NCBI GenBank assembly: GCA_031553805.1
Contig: JAVBLC010000005.1
Location: 62,001-126,000, forward strand
DNA from: JAITVB01 sp031553805
Lineage (GTDB): Bacteria; Bacteroidota; Bacteroidia; Bacteroidales; Rikenellaceae
Reading direction: 5' to 3'
Length of the DNA stretch: 64,000 bases
Shown: in pieces, positions 41,293 to 50,346 of the stretch
Position numbering within the stretch: the stretch's first letter is position 1
Layout of the letters: each line of letters begins with the position of its first letter
Notes under the pieces: model-generated
What the model was told of the DNA's origin: nothing
What the model saw: the letters and a program-made list of their open reading frames with translations, nothing else
The model's database searches: none
Made by a program: the position numbers and the translations under genes

Positions 41293-42774
41293 TCAAAGCA
41301 GCGGGCTGAACAACCGCGCGAACGACTCGGTCAGCACGTGCCAGTACGAGCGTTTGGCCCAGTCGCCAGCCGTGACCAGCTCGCTTTTGCTGAGATCCTC
41401 CATGAATTTTTCTTCAAGCTGGCGGGTTTTGTCGCGGTCGTAGAGGATGGCCGTGATCTCAAAGTTGTCTTCAAAGCTGCGGATGTCCATGTTGGCCGTA
41501 CCGACCGACGAAAACATCCCGTCGATCATAATCAGTTTCGAGTGGTTGAACCCAGCCTGATAGAAGTAGACCTTCACCTTGGTATCGAGCAATTCGCTGA
41601 CGTAGGAGCGGGTGGCCCAGTGGACGATCTTCGAGTCGGGATGCTCGGGGATCAGCAGCCTCACGTCGATGCCGCTGAGCGAGGCCACCTTGATCGCCGT
41701 CAGGATCGCTTCGTTGGGCAGGAAATAGGGGGTAGAGATGTAGATATGGTCCTTGGCCGTGGTGATCGCGGCAAAAAAGGCCTGCATGATCGACGCCCAG
41801 TCGGAGTCGGGGCCCGAAGTGGCGATTTGCACCGGCGTTTCGATGTCGATCGGAATGTTTGGAAAATAGTGGTCGAGGTTGTGGTCGAGGCGTTCGCCGC
41901 TCACGAAATACCAGTCGGTGGCGAAAGTGAGTTGCAGCGAGGTGACCGCCTCGCCCTCGATCTTGAGGTGGGTGTCGCGCCAGTTGCCGTGCTTGTAGCC
42001 CGATACGTAACGCTTGGCGATGTTGATGCCGCCCGTGAACCCCACTTCGCCGTCGACGACGATGATCTTGCGGTGGTTTCTATAATTGATCTTGCTGGTC
42101 AACCAAGGGAAGACGACGGGCATGAAACACTTTACTTTGATCCCCGCATCGCGCATCCGGTGCAGGAACGGGCCGCCCAGTCCCCAGCTGCCCACGTCGT
42201 CGTAGATCAGCCGCACTTCGACCCCGGCACGCGCTTTTTCTGCCAGGATGGCTGCAATTTCTTTCCCCAGTTTGTCCTTCTCAAAAATGTAGTATTCGAG
42301 GTGGATGAATGATTTTGCAGCACGCAGCGCCTCTTTAATGGACGAAAAAGTTTCTTCGCCGTCATTCAAGATCTCGACCCGGTTGCGCAGCGTGAGCAGC
42401 GACTTGTTGCTGTTGAGCAGCAGGGTGATGATCTCTTTGTTTTGCAACACCTCGCGGCGCTGTTGCAGCGTGGGGTTCGACAATTCGTAGATCTGGCGCG
42501 CACTGAGCGTTTCGAGCGTCAGCTCGATGTCTTCGATCTCCTTGCGGTTGAAAAGCTTTTGCTTGCGGTAATTGCGCCCGAAGATCATATACAGAATAAA
42601 ACCCAGCACGGGCAACAGCGCCACCACCGTGATCCAGGCCAGGGCGTTGACCGGGTCGCGCTTGTCGTGGATGATCACCATGATGTTGGCCAGCACGAAC
42701 AGGACATAAACGACCGCAATGATCAGTTTCAGGTCGGCCATGCTGAACAGGGAAAGGAGGAGAGGGAGCGTCAT
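41293..42774 (-). CDS. cls: Cardiolipin synthase (phospholipase D type)
   Basis: This enzyme condenses phosphatidylglycerol to cardiolipin at the inner membrane. The 493-residue protein has two N-terminal membrane segments (about 12-32 and 42-64) and two HKD motifs: 'HRKIIVVDGEVGFTGG' and 'HSKLIMIDGMFSSVGTANMD'. The spacing and length are typical of ClsA-like enzymes. On the minus strand TAAGTTTG (42801-42794) is an exact -7 box 20 bases before the start, though the nearest -33 element (TTTG) is 24 bp away, outside the usual spacing. Together with glsA/glsB and the lipid kinase gene it adds to the lipid genes of this window. Confidence 0.95.
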   Translation of the reverse strand: MTLPLLLSLFSMADLKLIIAVVYVLFVLANIMVIIHDKRDPVNALAWITVVALLPVLGFILYMIFGRNYRKQKLFNRKEIEDIELTLETLSARQIYELSNPTLQQRREVLQNKEIITLLLNSNKSLLTLRNRVEILNDGEETFSSIKEALRAAKSFIHLEYYIFEKDKLGKEIAAILAEKARAGVEVRLIYDDVGSWGLGGPFLHRMRDAGIKVKCFMPVVFPWLTSKINYRNHRKIIVVDGEVGFTGGINIAKRYVSGYKHGNWRDTHLKIEGEAVTSLQLTFATDWYFVSGERLDHNLDHYFPNIPIDIETPVQIATSGPDSDWASIMQAFFAAITTAKDHIYISTPYFLPNEAILTAIKVASLSGIDVRLLIPEHPDSKIVHWATRSYVSELLDTKVKVYFYQAGFNHSKLIMIDGMFSSVGTANMDIRSFEDNFEITAILYDRDKTRQLEEKFMEDLSKSELVTAGDWAKRSYWHVLTESFARLFSPLL

Positions 42775-42871
42775 ATCCGGCAGGTTTCGAAAACAAACTT
42801 ACCACATTTTTACCATATTTCATACCAAATACGCCACAATTCCCGTGCTGCGAAAAATTAAACACGAAAAG

Positions 42872-42902
42872 TTTGGTTTGTGGAAACTTTTTCTTACATT
42901 TG
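42872..42902 (+). promoter_or_regulatory. Bacteroidota-type promoter and long leader of greA
   Basis: TTTG at 42872-42875, a 19 bp spacer and TACATTTG at 42895-42902 match fully. The leader to the greA ATG at 43024 is about 115 bases. It contains a hairpin (42919-42925 with 42936-42942, 7 bp) followed by a T-rich stretch, which could act as an attenuator. Confidence 0.85.
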
Positions 42903-43023
42903 CAAAAGATGGAAAGGGTTCTGACTTGGCAACAGGTCAGAATTCTTTATTGTTTTGTTGTTGCTGAGGGAGGCGAAAGATTAACCAATGGTCGCTTAAT
43001 CAGCAATTTAATACACAAAAAGT

Positions 43024-43500
43024 ATGTCGAGTCCTAAAGTTTACATGACGGAGAGCGGTTTGCAAAAACTGAAACAGGAGCTGGAGCATCTGCGAGGCGT
43101 GGAGCGCCCGGCTATTTCGTCCCAGATTGCCGAAGCGCGCGACAAAGGCGACCTGTCTGAAAATGCCGAATATGACGCGGCTAAAGAGGCGCAGGGCCTG
43201 CTTGAGATGCGTATCGCTAAACTCGAAGACACGCTTGCCCACGCCCGCATCATCGATGAATCGCAGATCGACACCGGCACGGTGCAGATGATGACCCGCG
43301 TCACGGTAAAGAACCACTCGACGGGCAAGACGTCCGTTTATATCCTTGTGCCGGAGAACGAAGCCAACCTGAAGGAGGGCAAACTCTCTGTCGGCACCCC
43401 CATTGCCAAAGCGTTGATGGGCCGCAAAAAAGGCGAAAAGGTCGAAGTGACCGTGCCTTCGGGCATGATGACCCTCGAAATTATGGATATTTCCCTGTAG
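43024..43500 (+). CDS. greA: Transcription elongation factor GreA
   Basis: GreA rescues backtracked RNA polymerase by stimulating RNA cleavage. The 158-residue protein has the N-terminal coiled coil with 'MTESGLQKLKQELEHL' and the tip 'ARDKGDLSENAEYDAAKEAQ' (about 39-58), whose acidic residues Asp/Glu coordinate the catalytic magnesium. The C-terminal FKBP-like domain ends 'VPSGMMTLEIMDISL'. The length and all features are normal. It has an own promoter and a 24-bp perfect terminator stem behind it, so it is monocistronic. Confidence 0.97.
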   Translation: MSSPKVYMTESGLQKLKQELEHLRGVERPAISSQIAEARDKGDLSENAEYDAAKEAQGLLEMRIAKLEDTLAHARIIDESQIDTGTVQMMTRVTVKNHSTGKTSVYILVPENEANLKEGKLSVGTPIAKALMGRKKGEKVEVTVPSGMMTLEIMDISL

Positions 43501-43512
43501 GGAGGAGAATAA

Positions 43513-43563
43513 CAATCAAAGAGGGAGGGCCGCATCGATGATGCGGCCCTCCCTCTTTGATTG
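43513..43563. terminator. Bidirectional terminator between greA and the MFS gene, 24-bp perfect stem
   Basis: The arms 43513-43536 and 43540-43563 are perfectly complementary over 24 bp with a GAT loop. The genes on both sides converge, with the stops 12 and 6 bases away. There is no long T-run, so termination would rely on the AT-rich outer ends of the stem. Confidence 0.88.
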
Positions 43564-43568
43564 CCGGA

Positions 43569-44954
43569 CTATTTCTTAATATTCGGCAATTCCAGCCCGT
43601 AGCCCTTGACCCGGTCGGCCCGCTTGAGCAGCAGGGCGAAGAAGATCGACAGAACGCCGAAACCGGCAAAGATCATCATCGGCAGGGCATAGTCGTAGGT
43701 CGGGGTCGGTAGGCCGTCGACCATGATTTCGCCCGTGTAGCAATACTTGTCGAGCACCCAGCCGATCAGCAGCGGCACCCCGGCCAATCCCCAGTTCTGC
43801 ACCCAGAAGATCATCGAATAAGCGGTCCCCAACATTCGGTGAGGAATGATCTTGGCCACCGAAGGCCACATCGCCGAAGGCACGAGAGAGAATGCGATAC
43901 CAAGCACGATCATCAGCACCATAGCCGCCACCCAATTGTTAAGCATCGGCACCGAGAAGAGCACATGGACCATCACCAGCAGCGCCGAACCGATCAGCAT
44001 GATCGTCGCCCCGCGCCCCTTGTGGTCATACAAACTGCCGAAAAGCGGCGTGAGCAGGATCGTTCCGAAGGGCAACAACGACGGAATGTCGCCCGCCTGT
44101 TTCAACGGCATACCGAATTTCTGGAACATAAAGTCCGGTGCATATTTCAGGAACGGGAACACGGCCGAATAGAACAGTACGCAAAGGATCGTGATGTACC
44201 AAAAACCGCTGTTCAAGACGATTTTGCCCAGGTCGCGGAAACGGAACGGTTCTTCCGGTTCTTCGTTGTGTGCCTGCGACTCCTTATCAAATTTGCGGTC
44301 GAAGATGCAGAAGGTCAAGAAAGCCATCAGACCAATCAACATCAGCACCAAGGCAAATAAAATCGGTGAACTTACCGATCCGAAATGTTCGGCGATACGC
44401 GGCGATGCGAACAGCGCCAAAGCTGTCCCGATGCGTCCGGTGGCGGTGTTCATCCCGATAGCCAGCGCCATTTCCTTGCCCTTGAACCATTTTACGATGG
44501 CTTTATTGGCGGTAATACCGACCGTTTCGACGCCCACACCAAAGACGGCAAAGCCCAGCGCAGCGTAAAGCACCTGTTTTTTCAGCTCACCGATGCCGAA
44601 TGGCAGCAGGATCGTCGGGTCGGCAAACTCGGTCGAAATGGCCCAGTATTTCATCCCCGCCCCGACGAGCATCGTCAGGATGGCCGCGATGCCCGTAAAG
44701 CGCACCCCCATCCGGTCGAGGATCATCCCGCCGAAGATCAACATCAGCAGGAAGATATTGAACCACCCGTAGGCGCTGGTAAAGAAGCCGTACTCGGTGC
44801 TGCTCCAGTGGAGCGTCTGTTCGATCATCGTTTTGAGCGGGGCCATCACGTCGGTGACGATATAGCCGCACATCATCGAGAAGGAGATCAACACCAGCAC
44901 GCCCCAACGGAACGCCTTCGAGTCATTCATCCTCCTTGCAATTCTTTCTGTCAT
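43569..44954 (-). CDS. MFS transporter, organic-anion/nitrate-nitrite-like
   Basis: This 461-residue inner-membrane protein has twelve hydrophobic segments. The loop 'GGMILDRMGVRFTG' between helices 2 and 3 carries the MFS signature (G-x-x-x-D-R), and 'GMNTATGRIGTALALF' and 'GSLYDHKGRG' recur in the second half. The large central loop (about 218-245) is charged and cytosolic. The substrate is unknown; Bacteroidales relatives are generically annotated as nitrate/nitrite or sugar-phosphate-like carriers, which I cannot refine. Two starts (44954 and 44930) are possible. It is 36 bases from the TPR gene on the same strand. Confidence 0.88.
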   Translation of the reverse strand: MTERIARRMNDSKAFRWGVLVLISFSMMCGYIVTDVMAPLKTMIEQTLHWSSTEYGFFTSAYGWFNIFLLMLIFGGMILDRMGVRFTGIAAILTMLVGAGMKYWAISTEFADPTILLPFGIGELKKQVLYAALGFAVFGVGVETVGITANKAIVKWFKGKEMALAIGMNTATGRIGTALALFASPRIAEHFGSVSSPILFALVLMLIGLMAFLTFCIFDRKFDKESQAHNEEPEEPFRFRDLGKIVLNSGFWYITILCVLFYSAVFPFLKYAPDFMFQKFGMPLKQAGDIPSLLPFGTILLTPLFGSLYDHKGRGATIMLIGSALLVMVHVLFSVPMLNNWVAAMVLMIVLGIAFSLVPSAMWPSVAKIIPHRMLGTAYSMIFWVQNWGLAGVPLLIGWVLDKYCYTGEIMVDGLPTPTYDYALPMMIFAGFGVLSIFFALLLKRADRVKGYGLELPNIKK

Positions 44955-44990
44955 TTTTTTTCGTAATATAGGTTAGTTTTCTTATGTCGG

Positions 44991-46976
44991 TCAGTTGTTG
45001 TTCCCGTAACGGCGCAGGACCTCGTAAGCCTGCGAAATGCCCAGTTCGCCCGCCTTGCTCACATCGAGCAGTCCTTTCTTGGTGTCCTTCAGGTAGATCT
45101 GCACCAGGCCGCGGTTATAATACGCTTCGGCAAAGTTCGGGAACAGTTCGATCGCCCGCGTGTAATCCTCGATCGCCTCGGGCATATTGCCGGACAGGCA
45201 ATGGAGGTTCGCCCGGTTATAATAGATATAGGCGTAGTCGGGCAGCAGCTTGGCTGCCTTGTTCAGGTCGAAGATCGCATCGTCGTAGCTGTACGTGCGG
45301 GTCGAAGTGGTCCGCAGGCGGGCGGCCGGGTCGTTGTCGAACGATATCTTTTGATAGCTGTTGTCGATCGACGAAATGAAGTCGGTCATTTCGGCCTGGG
45401 TAGTACTCCGGTTAATGTAGAGGAACGGGTTCGACGGGGCGAGCTCGATCGCCTTGGAATAGCTCGTAATCGAATTGGTATACTGGCGGATCAGCGACTG
45501 GGTCACCCCGCGCCCGAAATTGTTGCTCCACGAACGGGGATCGGCCGTCAACAGGTCGCTCGCCCGCTTGTCGTACGCAAAAAGCGAGTCGTTGGGCAGG
45601 TCGCTCTCCTGGTTGGTCAGCCTCAGGCGGGGCACCCCGGCCTGTTGCAGAAATTCGTCGACCGCCTGGTTTACATAGCGACGCGAAGCGATCACCTCGA
45701 CCGAGTCGGGCTTCATCATCGAGAAGCGGAACAGGGGCAGGAGCGTGATCTCGACCTGCTGGCCGCCCGACACGTCGTCGAAATCGCGGTTGCCAAAATC
45801 GGCATCGAACGAAAGCAACCGATTGAACTGCTTGCTTGTATCCGCATACTCCGAAAAAGTGCTGTCGGTCAGTTTAGAGCGGTATTCGGCGATTTTCTGT
45901 TCGCCCAGGCGGCGGTCCTCGCGCGAACCGGCGATGTCGTGCTGGATGTAGCGCAACTCGGCCCGGTTCAGGTAGGCATTGGCAAAATCGGGATAGAGTT
46001 TGATCGCCTGCGAATAGTCGCGGATCGCGGCGTCGAGAAAACCGAGTTGGGCGTTGAGCGCTGCCCGGTTATAGTAAACCAGTACGTTATTGGGATTCAG
46101 TTTAGCCACCTTGTCATAATCTAACAAGGCATTGTTAAAATCGCCGATCTGCGAACGCAGGATGGCCCGGTTGAAGAAGCCGATCGAAAGCGTCGAGTCG
46201 ATCGCCAGCACATGGTCGAAATCGGCGATGGATTGCACCGGCCGCTTGGTATTGGCGTAAACGATCGCCCGGTTGAAATAGGAGAGCATGTAGGTCGAAT
46301 CGCAGCGGATGGCTGTGTTGAAATCGGCCAGCGCATCCTCATACTTACTCTGCGAGAGGTAAAGCCCGCCGCGCCGGTTATACCCTTCGGGGCTGATCCG
46401 GTTGGTGCGGATCGCTTGGTTGTAGTTGTCGTAGGCGCGCGTGGTGTCCTTCAATAACAGGTAGCACGTGCCGCGGTTGATGTATGCGTCGGCCACCCGG
46501 GGCTCCTGGATCAGAAACTGGTCGAAATCGGCGATCGCCTTTTCGAATTGCCGGCTGAGCAGGTAGGTTACCCCGCGGCTGTAGTAAGGCCCCGCCATAT
46601 CGGGCCGCAGCTCGATCGCTTCCTGGAAATCGCCCAGCGCATCGTCGTAGTTGCCCAGGCGCGAGCGTGTGATGGCGCGGTAGTGGTAGGCGAGGGTATA
46701 GACCGGATTTTTGCGGATAGCGCGCGAAAAATCATCTTCGGCCCCCAACAAGTCATCCAGGTTGTATTTGGCCACCCCCCGCAGGAAAAAACCTTCGTAG
46801 GCGGTGGTGTCGGCTTTTAGCAGGATGTTCAGGATGTCGATCGCATCGCGGTATCGATTGTCGATCAGGTAATTGCGGCCGACATAAAAAAAGTAGTCTT
46901 TGTCGAATTGAGCATTCGCCTTATCAAAGGTGAAAAATGATAAAGCGAATAAGAATACGAAAAGCCCCTTTTTCAT
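44991..46976 (-). CDS. Exported tetratricopeptide-repeat protein
   Basis: The start at 46976 gives 661 residues with a signal peptide ('MKKGLFVFLFALSFFTF', ending 'KANAQ'). The body holds about twelve TPR units, visible as repeated 'AI.DF..AI...P....AY..RG/NRA' patterns from residue 30 to 350 and again after 440 ('QYTNSITSYSKAIELAPSN', 'EAIEDYTRAIELFPNFAEAYYN'). Between the two arrays lies a ~100-residue region without repeats. TPR arrays form protein-binding solenoids, so a scaffold in the periplasm or on the surface is likely; the partners are unknown. A longer in-frame version from 47078 has no sensible signal and was not used. It is probably cotranscribed with the MFS gene. Confidence 0.9.
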   Translation of the reverse strand: MKKGLFVFLFALSFFTFDKANAQFDKDYFFYVGRNYLIDNRYRDAIDILNILLKADTTAYEGFFLRGVAKYNLDDLLGAEDDFSRAIRKNPVYTLAYHYRAITRSRLGNYDDALGDFQEAIELRPDMAGPYYSRGVTYLLSRQFEKAIADFDQFLIQEPRVADAYINRGTCYLLLKDTTRAYDNYNQAIRTNRISPEGYNRRGGLYLSQSKYEDALADFNTAIRCDSTYMLSYFNRAIVYANTKRPVQSIADFDHVLAIDSTLSIGFFNRAILRSQIGDFNNALLDYDKVAKLNPNNVLVYYNRAALNAQLGFLDAAIRDYSQAIKLYPDFANAYLNRAELRYIQHDIAGSREDRRLGEQKIAEYRSKLTDSTFSEYADTSKQFNRLLSFDADFGNRDFDDVSGGQQVEITLLPLFRFSMMKPDSVEVIASRRYVNQAVDEFLQQAGVPRLRLTNQESDLPNDSLFAYDKRASDLLTADPRSWSNNFGRGVTQSLIRQYTNSITSYSKAIELAPSNPFLYINRSTTQAEMTDFISSIDNSYQKISFDNDPAARLRTTSTRTYSYDDAIFDLNKAAKLLPDYAYIYYNRANLHCLSGNMPEAIEDYTRAIELFPNFAEAYYNRGLVQIYLKDTKKGLLDVSKAGELGISQAYEVLRRYGNNN

Positions 46977-47156
46977 AGGCGGTTGCCGGATTTGATCAGG
47001 TGAGTGCATTACAGCGCCCGGAGATTTATATCCGACAAAAATAGCAAAAAGTCCGGAATAACGATACATGGGGTTCAAATCGGGAAAAACTCGGAAAATC
47101 CCAAAATTTTATGTATCTTAGCGCGGTTTTGTGATAATCAACTTGAGAAGAAAAAA

Positions 47157-48419
47157 ATGAAAGCAGACGTAGTGCTCGGCCTCCAGTGGGGCGATGAGGG
47201 CAAAGGGAAAGTGGTCGACGTGTTAACCCCGAAATATCAGGTGATCGCCCGGTTCCAGGGCGGGCCCAATGCGGGCCATTCGCTGGTGTTCGACGGAGTG
47301 ACCCACGTGTTGCACACCATTCCTTCGGGCGTTTTCCGCCCCGACGCGATGAACATCATCGGCAACGGCGTGGTGATCGACCCGGTGATCTTTTCGCACG
47401 AAGTGGAAGGATTGGAACGAGTAGGCGTAAACGTAGCCAAAAAGCTGTGCATCTCGAAAAAAGCCCACCTGATCCTGCCCACGCACCGCATTATCGACGC
47501 CGCATCCGAAGCTGCCAAAGGGTTGACCAAGATCGGATCGACGCTCAAAGGCATCGGGCCGACCTATATGGACAAAACGGGCCGCAACGGCGTGCGGGTG
47601 GGGGATATTCTCTCGCCGCATTTCTGCGAACGTTATGAAATGCTGAAACAAAAGCATATCGACCTGCTCAAACAATACGATTTTCCGTATGACATCGACG
47701 CTTACGAAAAAGAGTGGTTTCAGGGCATCGAATTCCTAAAGAAGTTCACGCTGATCGATTCCGAAAACGAGGTCAATCAAATGCTTGCCGACGGCAAGTC
47801 GATCCTCGCCGAAGGGGCTCAGGGAGCCATGCTCGACATCGATTTTGGCACGTATCCTTACGTCACCTCGTCGAACACGGTTTGTGCCGGCGTTTGCACC
47901 GGGTTAGGGATCGCTCCCAATAAAATAGGAAAAGTCTACGGGATTTTCAAAGCCTACTGCACCCGCGTGGGCGGCGGTCCGTTCCCGACCGAACTGTTTG
48001 ACGAAACAGGCGAATCGCTGCGCCAGATCGGCCGCGAATTCGGTTCGACCACCGGACGCCCCCGTCGCTGCGGCTGGCTCGACATGGTTGCGCTCAAATA
48101 TTCGGTGATGATCAACGGCGTGACCGACCTCATCATGATGAAGGCCGACGTGATGAACCACCTCAAAACCATCGAGGTAGCTACCGCCTACAAAATCAAC
48201 GGGCAAACCGTAAAAGAGTTTCCCTACGAAACCAACGAGCCGATCGAGCCGGTCTACCAGACGTTCAAAGGCTGGAACCAGGACATCAACTCAATACGCA
48301 AGTACGAAGATTTTCCGCAGGAATTTAAGACCTATATTGAGTTTATCGAGCGCGAAACCGGCGTTCCGGTCACCATTATCTCCGTTGGCCCGGACCGCGA
48401 GGAAACCATCGTCCGATAA
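47157..48419 (+). CDS. purA: Adenylosuccinate synthetase PurA
   Basis: PurA couples GTP hydrolysis to IMP and aspartate, the first step from IMP to AMP. The start at 47157 gives 420 residues and the canonical beginning 'VVLGLQWGDEGKGKVVD' (P-loop 12-19), then 'GGPNAGHSLVF', 'STLKGIGPTYMDKTGRNGVR', 'GAQGAMLDIDFGTYPYVTSS' and 'TRVGGGPFPTEL'. All are family blocks. An in-frame upstream start at 47004 would add 51 residues through a non-conserved region overlapping the divergent TPR promoter region, and was rejected. TATCTTAG at 47114-47121 is a one-mismatch -7 box. Confidence 0.97.
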   Translation: MKADVVLGLQWGDEGKGKVVDVLTPKYQVIARFQGGPNAGHSLVFDGVTHVLHTIPSGVFRPDAMNIIGNGVVIDPVIFSHEVEGLERVGVNVAKKLCISKKAHLILPTHRIIDAASEAAKGLTKIGSTLKGIGPTYMDKTGRNGVRVGDILSPHFCERYEMLKQKHIDLLKQYDFPYDIDAYEKEWFQGIEFLKKFTLIDSENEVNQMLADGKSILAEGAQGAMLDIDFGTYPYVTSSNTVCAGVCTGLGIAPNKIGKVYGIFKAYCTRVGGGPFPTELFDETGESLRQIGREFGSTTGRPRRCGWLDMVALKYSVMINGVTDLIMMKADVMNHLKTIEVATAYKINGQTVKEFPYETNEPIEPVYQTFKGWNQDINSIRKYEDFPQEFKTYIEFIERETGVPVTIISVGPDREETIVR

Positions 48420-48488
48420 ACGGCAAGGCACAATAATTGCACGAACCTATCTCAAAAAAACTTAAACCACATACAAACATACAATCTT

Positions 48489-49175
48489 ATGAAAACAAAA
48501 ACATTAACCGTAGCCGCCCTGGCATCTCTGATTTTGTTGAGCGGCTGTTCCTCGATGAGCAACACCGGTAAAGGCGCCTTGATCGGCGGCGGCGGCGGCG
48601 CTGCAATAGGTGCCGGCATCGGTGCAATCGCCGGCGGCGGCAAAGGCGCAGCCATCGGTGCAGCTATCGGTAGCGCAGTAGGCGCAGGTACCGGTGCCCT
48701 TATCGGCCGCAAAATGGACAAGCAACAGGCCGAACTCGAAGCCCAGATGAAAGACGCACAGATCGAAACCGTTACCGACCAGAACGGCCTCCAGGCCATC
48801 AAGGTAACCTTTGCCGACGGCATTCTTTTCGCTACCGGCAAAAGCAACCTCTCGGGCACTTCAATGAACGAACTTTCAAAATTCGCACAGTCGCTCACGG
48901 CTAATCCCGACACCGACGTGACCATCTACGGCCACACCGACAACACCGGCAGCCGTCAGGTAAACGAAAAACTGTCACTAGATCGCGCGAACTCGGTAGC
49001 CAACTACCTTGCCAACCAAGGCGTAACCCGCTCGCGTATGCTCACCCAAGGCCTCGCCTACGACCAACCCGTAGCCGACAACGCAACCGCCGAAGGCCGC
49101 GCCAAAAACCGTCGTGTCGAAATCTACATCACCGCCAACAAAAAAATGATCCAAGAAGCCCAACAAGGCAACTAA
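48489..49175 (+). CDS. OmpA-family lipoprotein with glycine zipper
   Basis: This 228-residue protein has a lipoprotein signal ending 'LILLSGCSS' (Cys at residue 20). A glycine-rich membrane-interacting zipper follows (about 28-73, repeats of 'GGGGGAAIGAGIGAIAGGG' type). A short helix with 'MDKQQAELEAQMKDAQ' and a C-terminal OmpA peptidoglycan-binding domain ('YGHTDNTGSRQVNEKLSLDRA', Asp and Arg for DAP binding) complete the protein. This is the YfiB/YiaD layout, linking outer membrane to wall. It lies after purA by 69 bases. A long inverted repeat follows four bases after its stop. Confidence 0.93.
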   Translation: MKTKTLTVAALASLILLSGCSSMSNTGKGALIGGGGGAAIGAGIGAIAGGGKGAAIGAAIGSAVGAGTGALIGRKMDKQQAELEAQMKDAQIETVTDQNGLQAIKVTFADGILFATGKSNLSGTSMNELSKFAQSLTANPDTDVTIYGHTDNTGSRQVNEKLSLDRANSVANYLANQGVTRSRMLTQGLAYDQPVADNATAEGRAKNRRVEIYITANKKMIQEAQQGN

Positions 49176-49178
49176 TAC

Positions 49179-49539
49179 CCTCCGGCTGGGTCATCGCCCG
49201 GGACTGCCGCTTTTTGTAAAAAGCGGCACCAACCGAGGTTACCGAAGGCGGGCGAGCTCAGCGGAGCTAAAAACTTTTCTGGAAAGCTTCGCTTTCCTTG
49301 ACGGCCCTTGCTTAGTTTTAGTAAAGGTTTTTAGACAGAGAAGGCCCATTTCCCATAACAGATCGGAATTGCGATCGTTACGAGGAAAATGGGCCTTCTC
49401 TGTCTAAAAACCTTTTGTAAGACCGAGTAAAAAAACGAAGTTTTGCTTCGCAGAGCTCGGCCGTTGCTTGCGCAACGACCTCGATTGGGGTGCCTTTTTA
49501 TAAACCGGCGCAGTTCCAGGCTGCCGTCCCAGCCGGAGG
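49179..49539. repeat. Pair of inverted ~165-bp repeats, tail to tail, between convergent genes
   Basis: Two diverged copies of one element face each other: copy A at about 49179-49351 on the plus strand and copy B at about 49539-49387 on the minus strand. Each begins CCTCCGGCTGGG within four bases of the stop codon of its neighbouring gene, has a G+C-poor TTTTTxTAAAA block and ends in a 29-nt stretch that is identical in both (49323-49351 and 49387-49415), giving a perfect 29-bp stem with a 35-nt loop. The whole gap of 361 bp should fold as one long hairpin. Parts recur in the region before folE. It probably stops transcription from both sides and looks like a mobile or amplified repeat family. 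Confidence 0.85.
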
Positions 49540-50211
49540 TTATTGTAGGCTGGCTTGGCGTTTGGCTTCCATCAAGATGGTGAATGCCCGGTGAATATCC
49601 TCGTCGCTGATGACTACGGTGAATTCGTTGGTGGTTGAGATCACCTCGGTGATGTTGATATTGTCCCAGGCTAACTCTTTGAAGATGTAGTAGTACACGC
49701 CGGGGCAGACGCTGTTTTCGGTAGGGAGTTTGACGGTGATGGACGACAGCAGGTCGGTTTTGGCGATCATGACTTCTTCCTGGAAGATCTCTTCGACAAG
49801 CTTCGAGATGGAGCTGCTGACGACGAGTGTCGTTTCGTAGATACCTTGCGAGAAGGTACAAAAAACGTCTTTCATCGAACGTACGCGGTCGAGCAGAATG
49901 GCCTGTTTCTCGAACAGGGTGGGGGAATTGGCGAAAGCCAAGTCGGCCAGATTGGAACGGACAATGATGTCGCCGATGTTTTCGACCACTTTTTTGAATT
50001 TCATGGCCGACATCAGTTCAAGGCGCGGCACGAGGCGGTTGAGCGCCATAATGACGGCGCTGTCGTTGACTTCCTTGCCGACTTTCTTCTCGATTTCGGG
50101 TTTGAGTTTTCGCGCCAGGGCCGACAGGTTGATCAGGCCTTCGAGGAGCGCTCCTTCGAGAAACGGCTTTTTCTTAATGACTTCTTCAACTGCGTTCGGG
50201 ATCGTAAGCAT
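49540..50211 (-). CDS. HTH-like plus ACT domain protein, divergent from lysC
   Basis: The 223-residue protein has an N-terminal helical region (about 10-65, 'GLINLSALARKLKPEIEKKV' then 'VNDSAVIMALNRL') that looks like a winged-helix DNA-binding fold. A middle segment follows, then a C-terminal ACT domain (about 156-220, 'ITVKLPTENSVCPGVYYYIF' and 'NINITEVISTTNEFTVVI'). ACT domains bind amino acids. Proteins like this are found next to aspartokinase genes in Bacteroidota. I infer a possible amino-acid-sensing regulator of lysC-lysA, with the palindrome at 50247 as a candidate site; the DNA-binding part is a structural guess. Its stop adjoins the inverted repeat pair. Confidence 0.82.
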   Translation of the reverse strand: MLTIPNAVEEVIKKKPFLEGALLEGLINLSALARKLKPEIEKKVGKEVNDSAVIMALNRLVPRLELMSAMKFKKVVENIGDIIVRSNLADLAFANSPTLFEKQAILLDRVRSMKDVFCTFSQGIYETTLVVSSSISKLVEEIFQEEVMIAKTDLLSSITVKLPTENSVCPGVYYYIFKELAWDNINITEVISTTNEFTVVISDEDIHRAFTILMEAKRQASLQ

Positions 50212-50246
50212 AATCTATGTTTTTACTTATTAAGTGCAAGTCGTTC

Positions 50247-50267
50247 AAAAACTAACAAATAGTTTTT
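50247..50267. promoter_or_regulatory. Palindromic candidate operator between the ACT gene and lysC
   Basis: AAAAACTA (50247-50254), five bases, TAGTTTTT (50260-50267) is a perfect 8-bp inverted repeat. It ends 11 bases before the -33 element of the lysC promoter, a common place for an activator site. No other protein-binding palindrome was seen in the gap. Being AT-rich, it could also occur by chance. Confidence 0.45.
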
Positions 50268-50278
50268 AATTGGCGTTG

Positions 50279-50310
50279 TTTGTGGGTTCTTGATTTTGTT
50301 TGTATATTTG
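50279..50310 (+). promoter_or_regulatory. Bacteroidota-type promoter of lysC-lysA
   Basis: TTTG at 50279-50282, a 20 bp spacer and TATATTTG at 50303-50310 match fully. RNA would start near 50316, giving an unusually long ~170-base leader before the lysC ATG. Confidence 0.82.
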
Positions 50311-50346
50311 CGGCATAAAAAAATCCGCAAACAGCGGGTGAAATCG

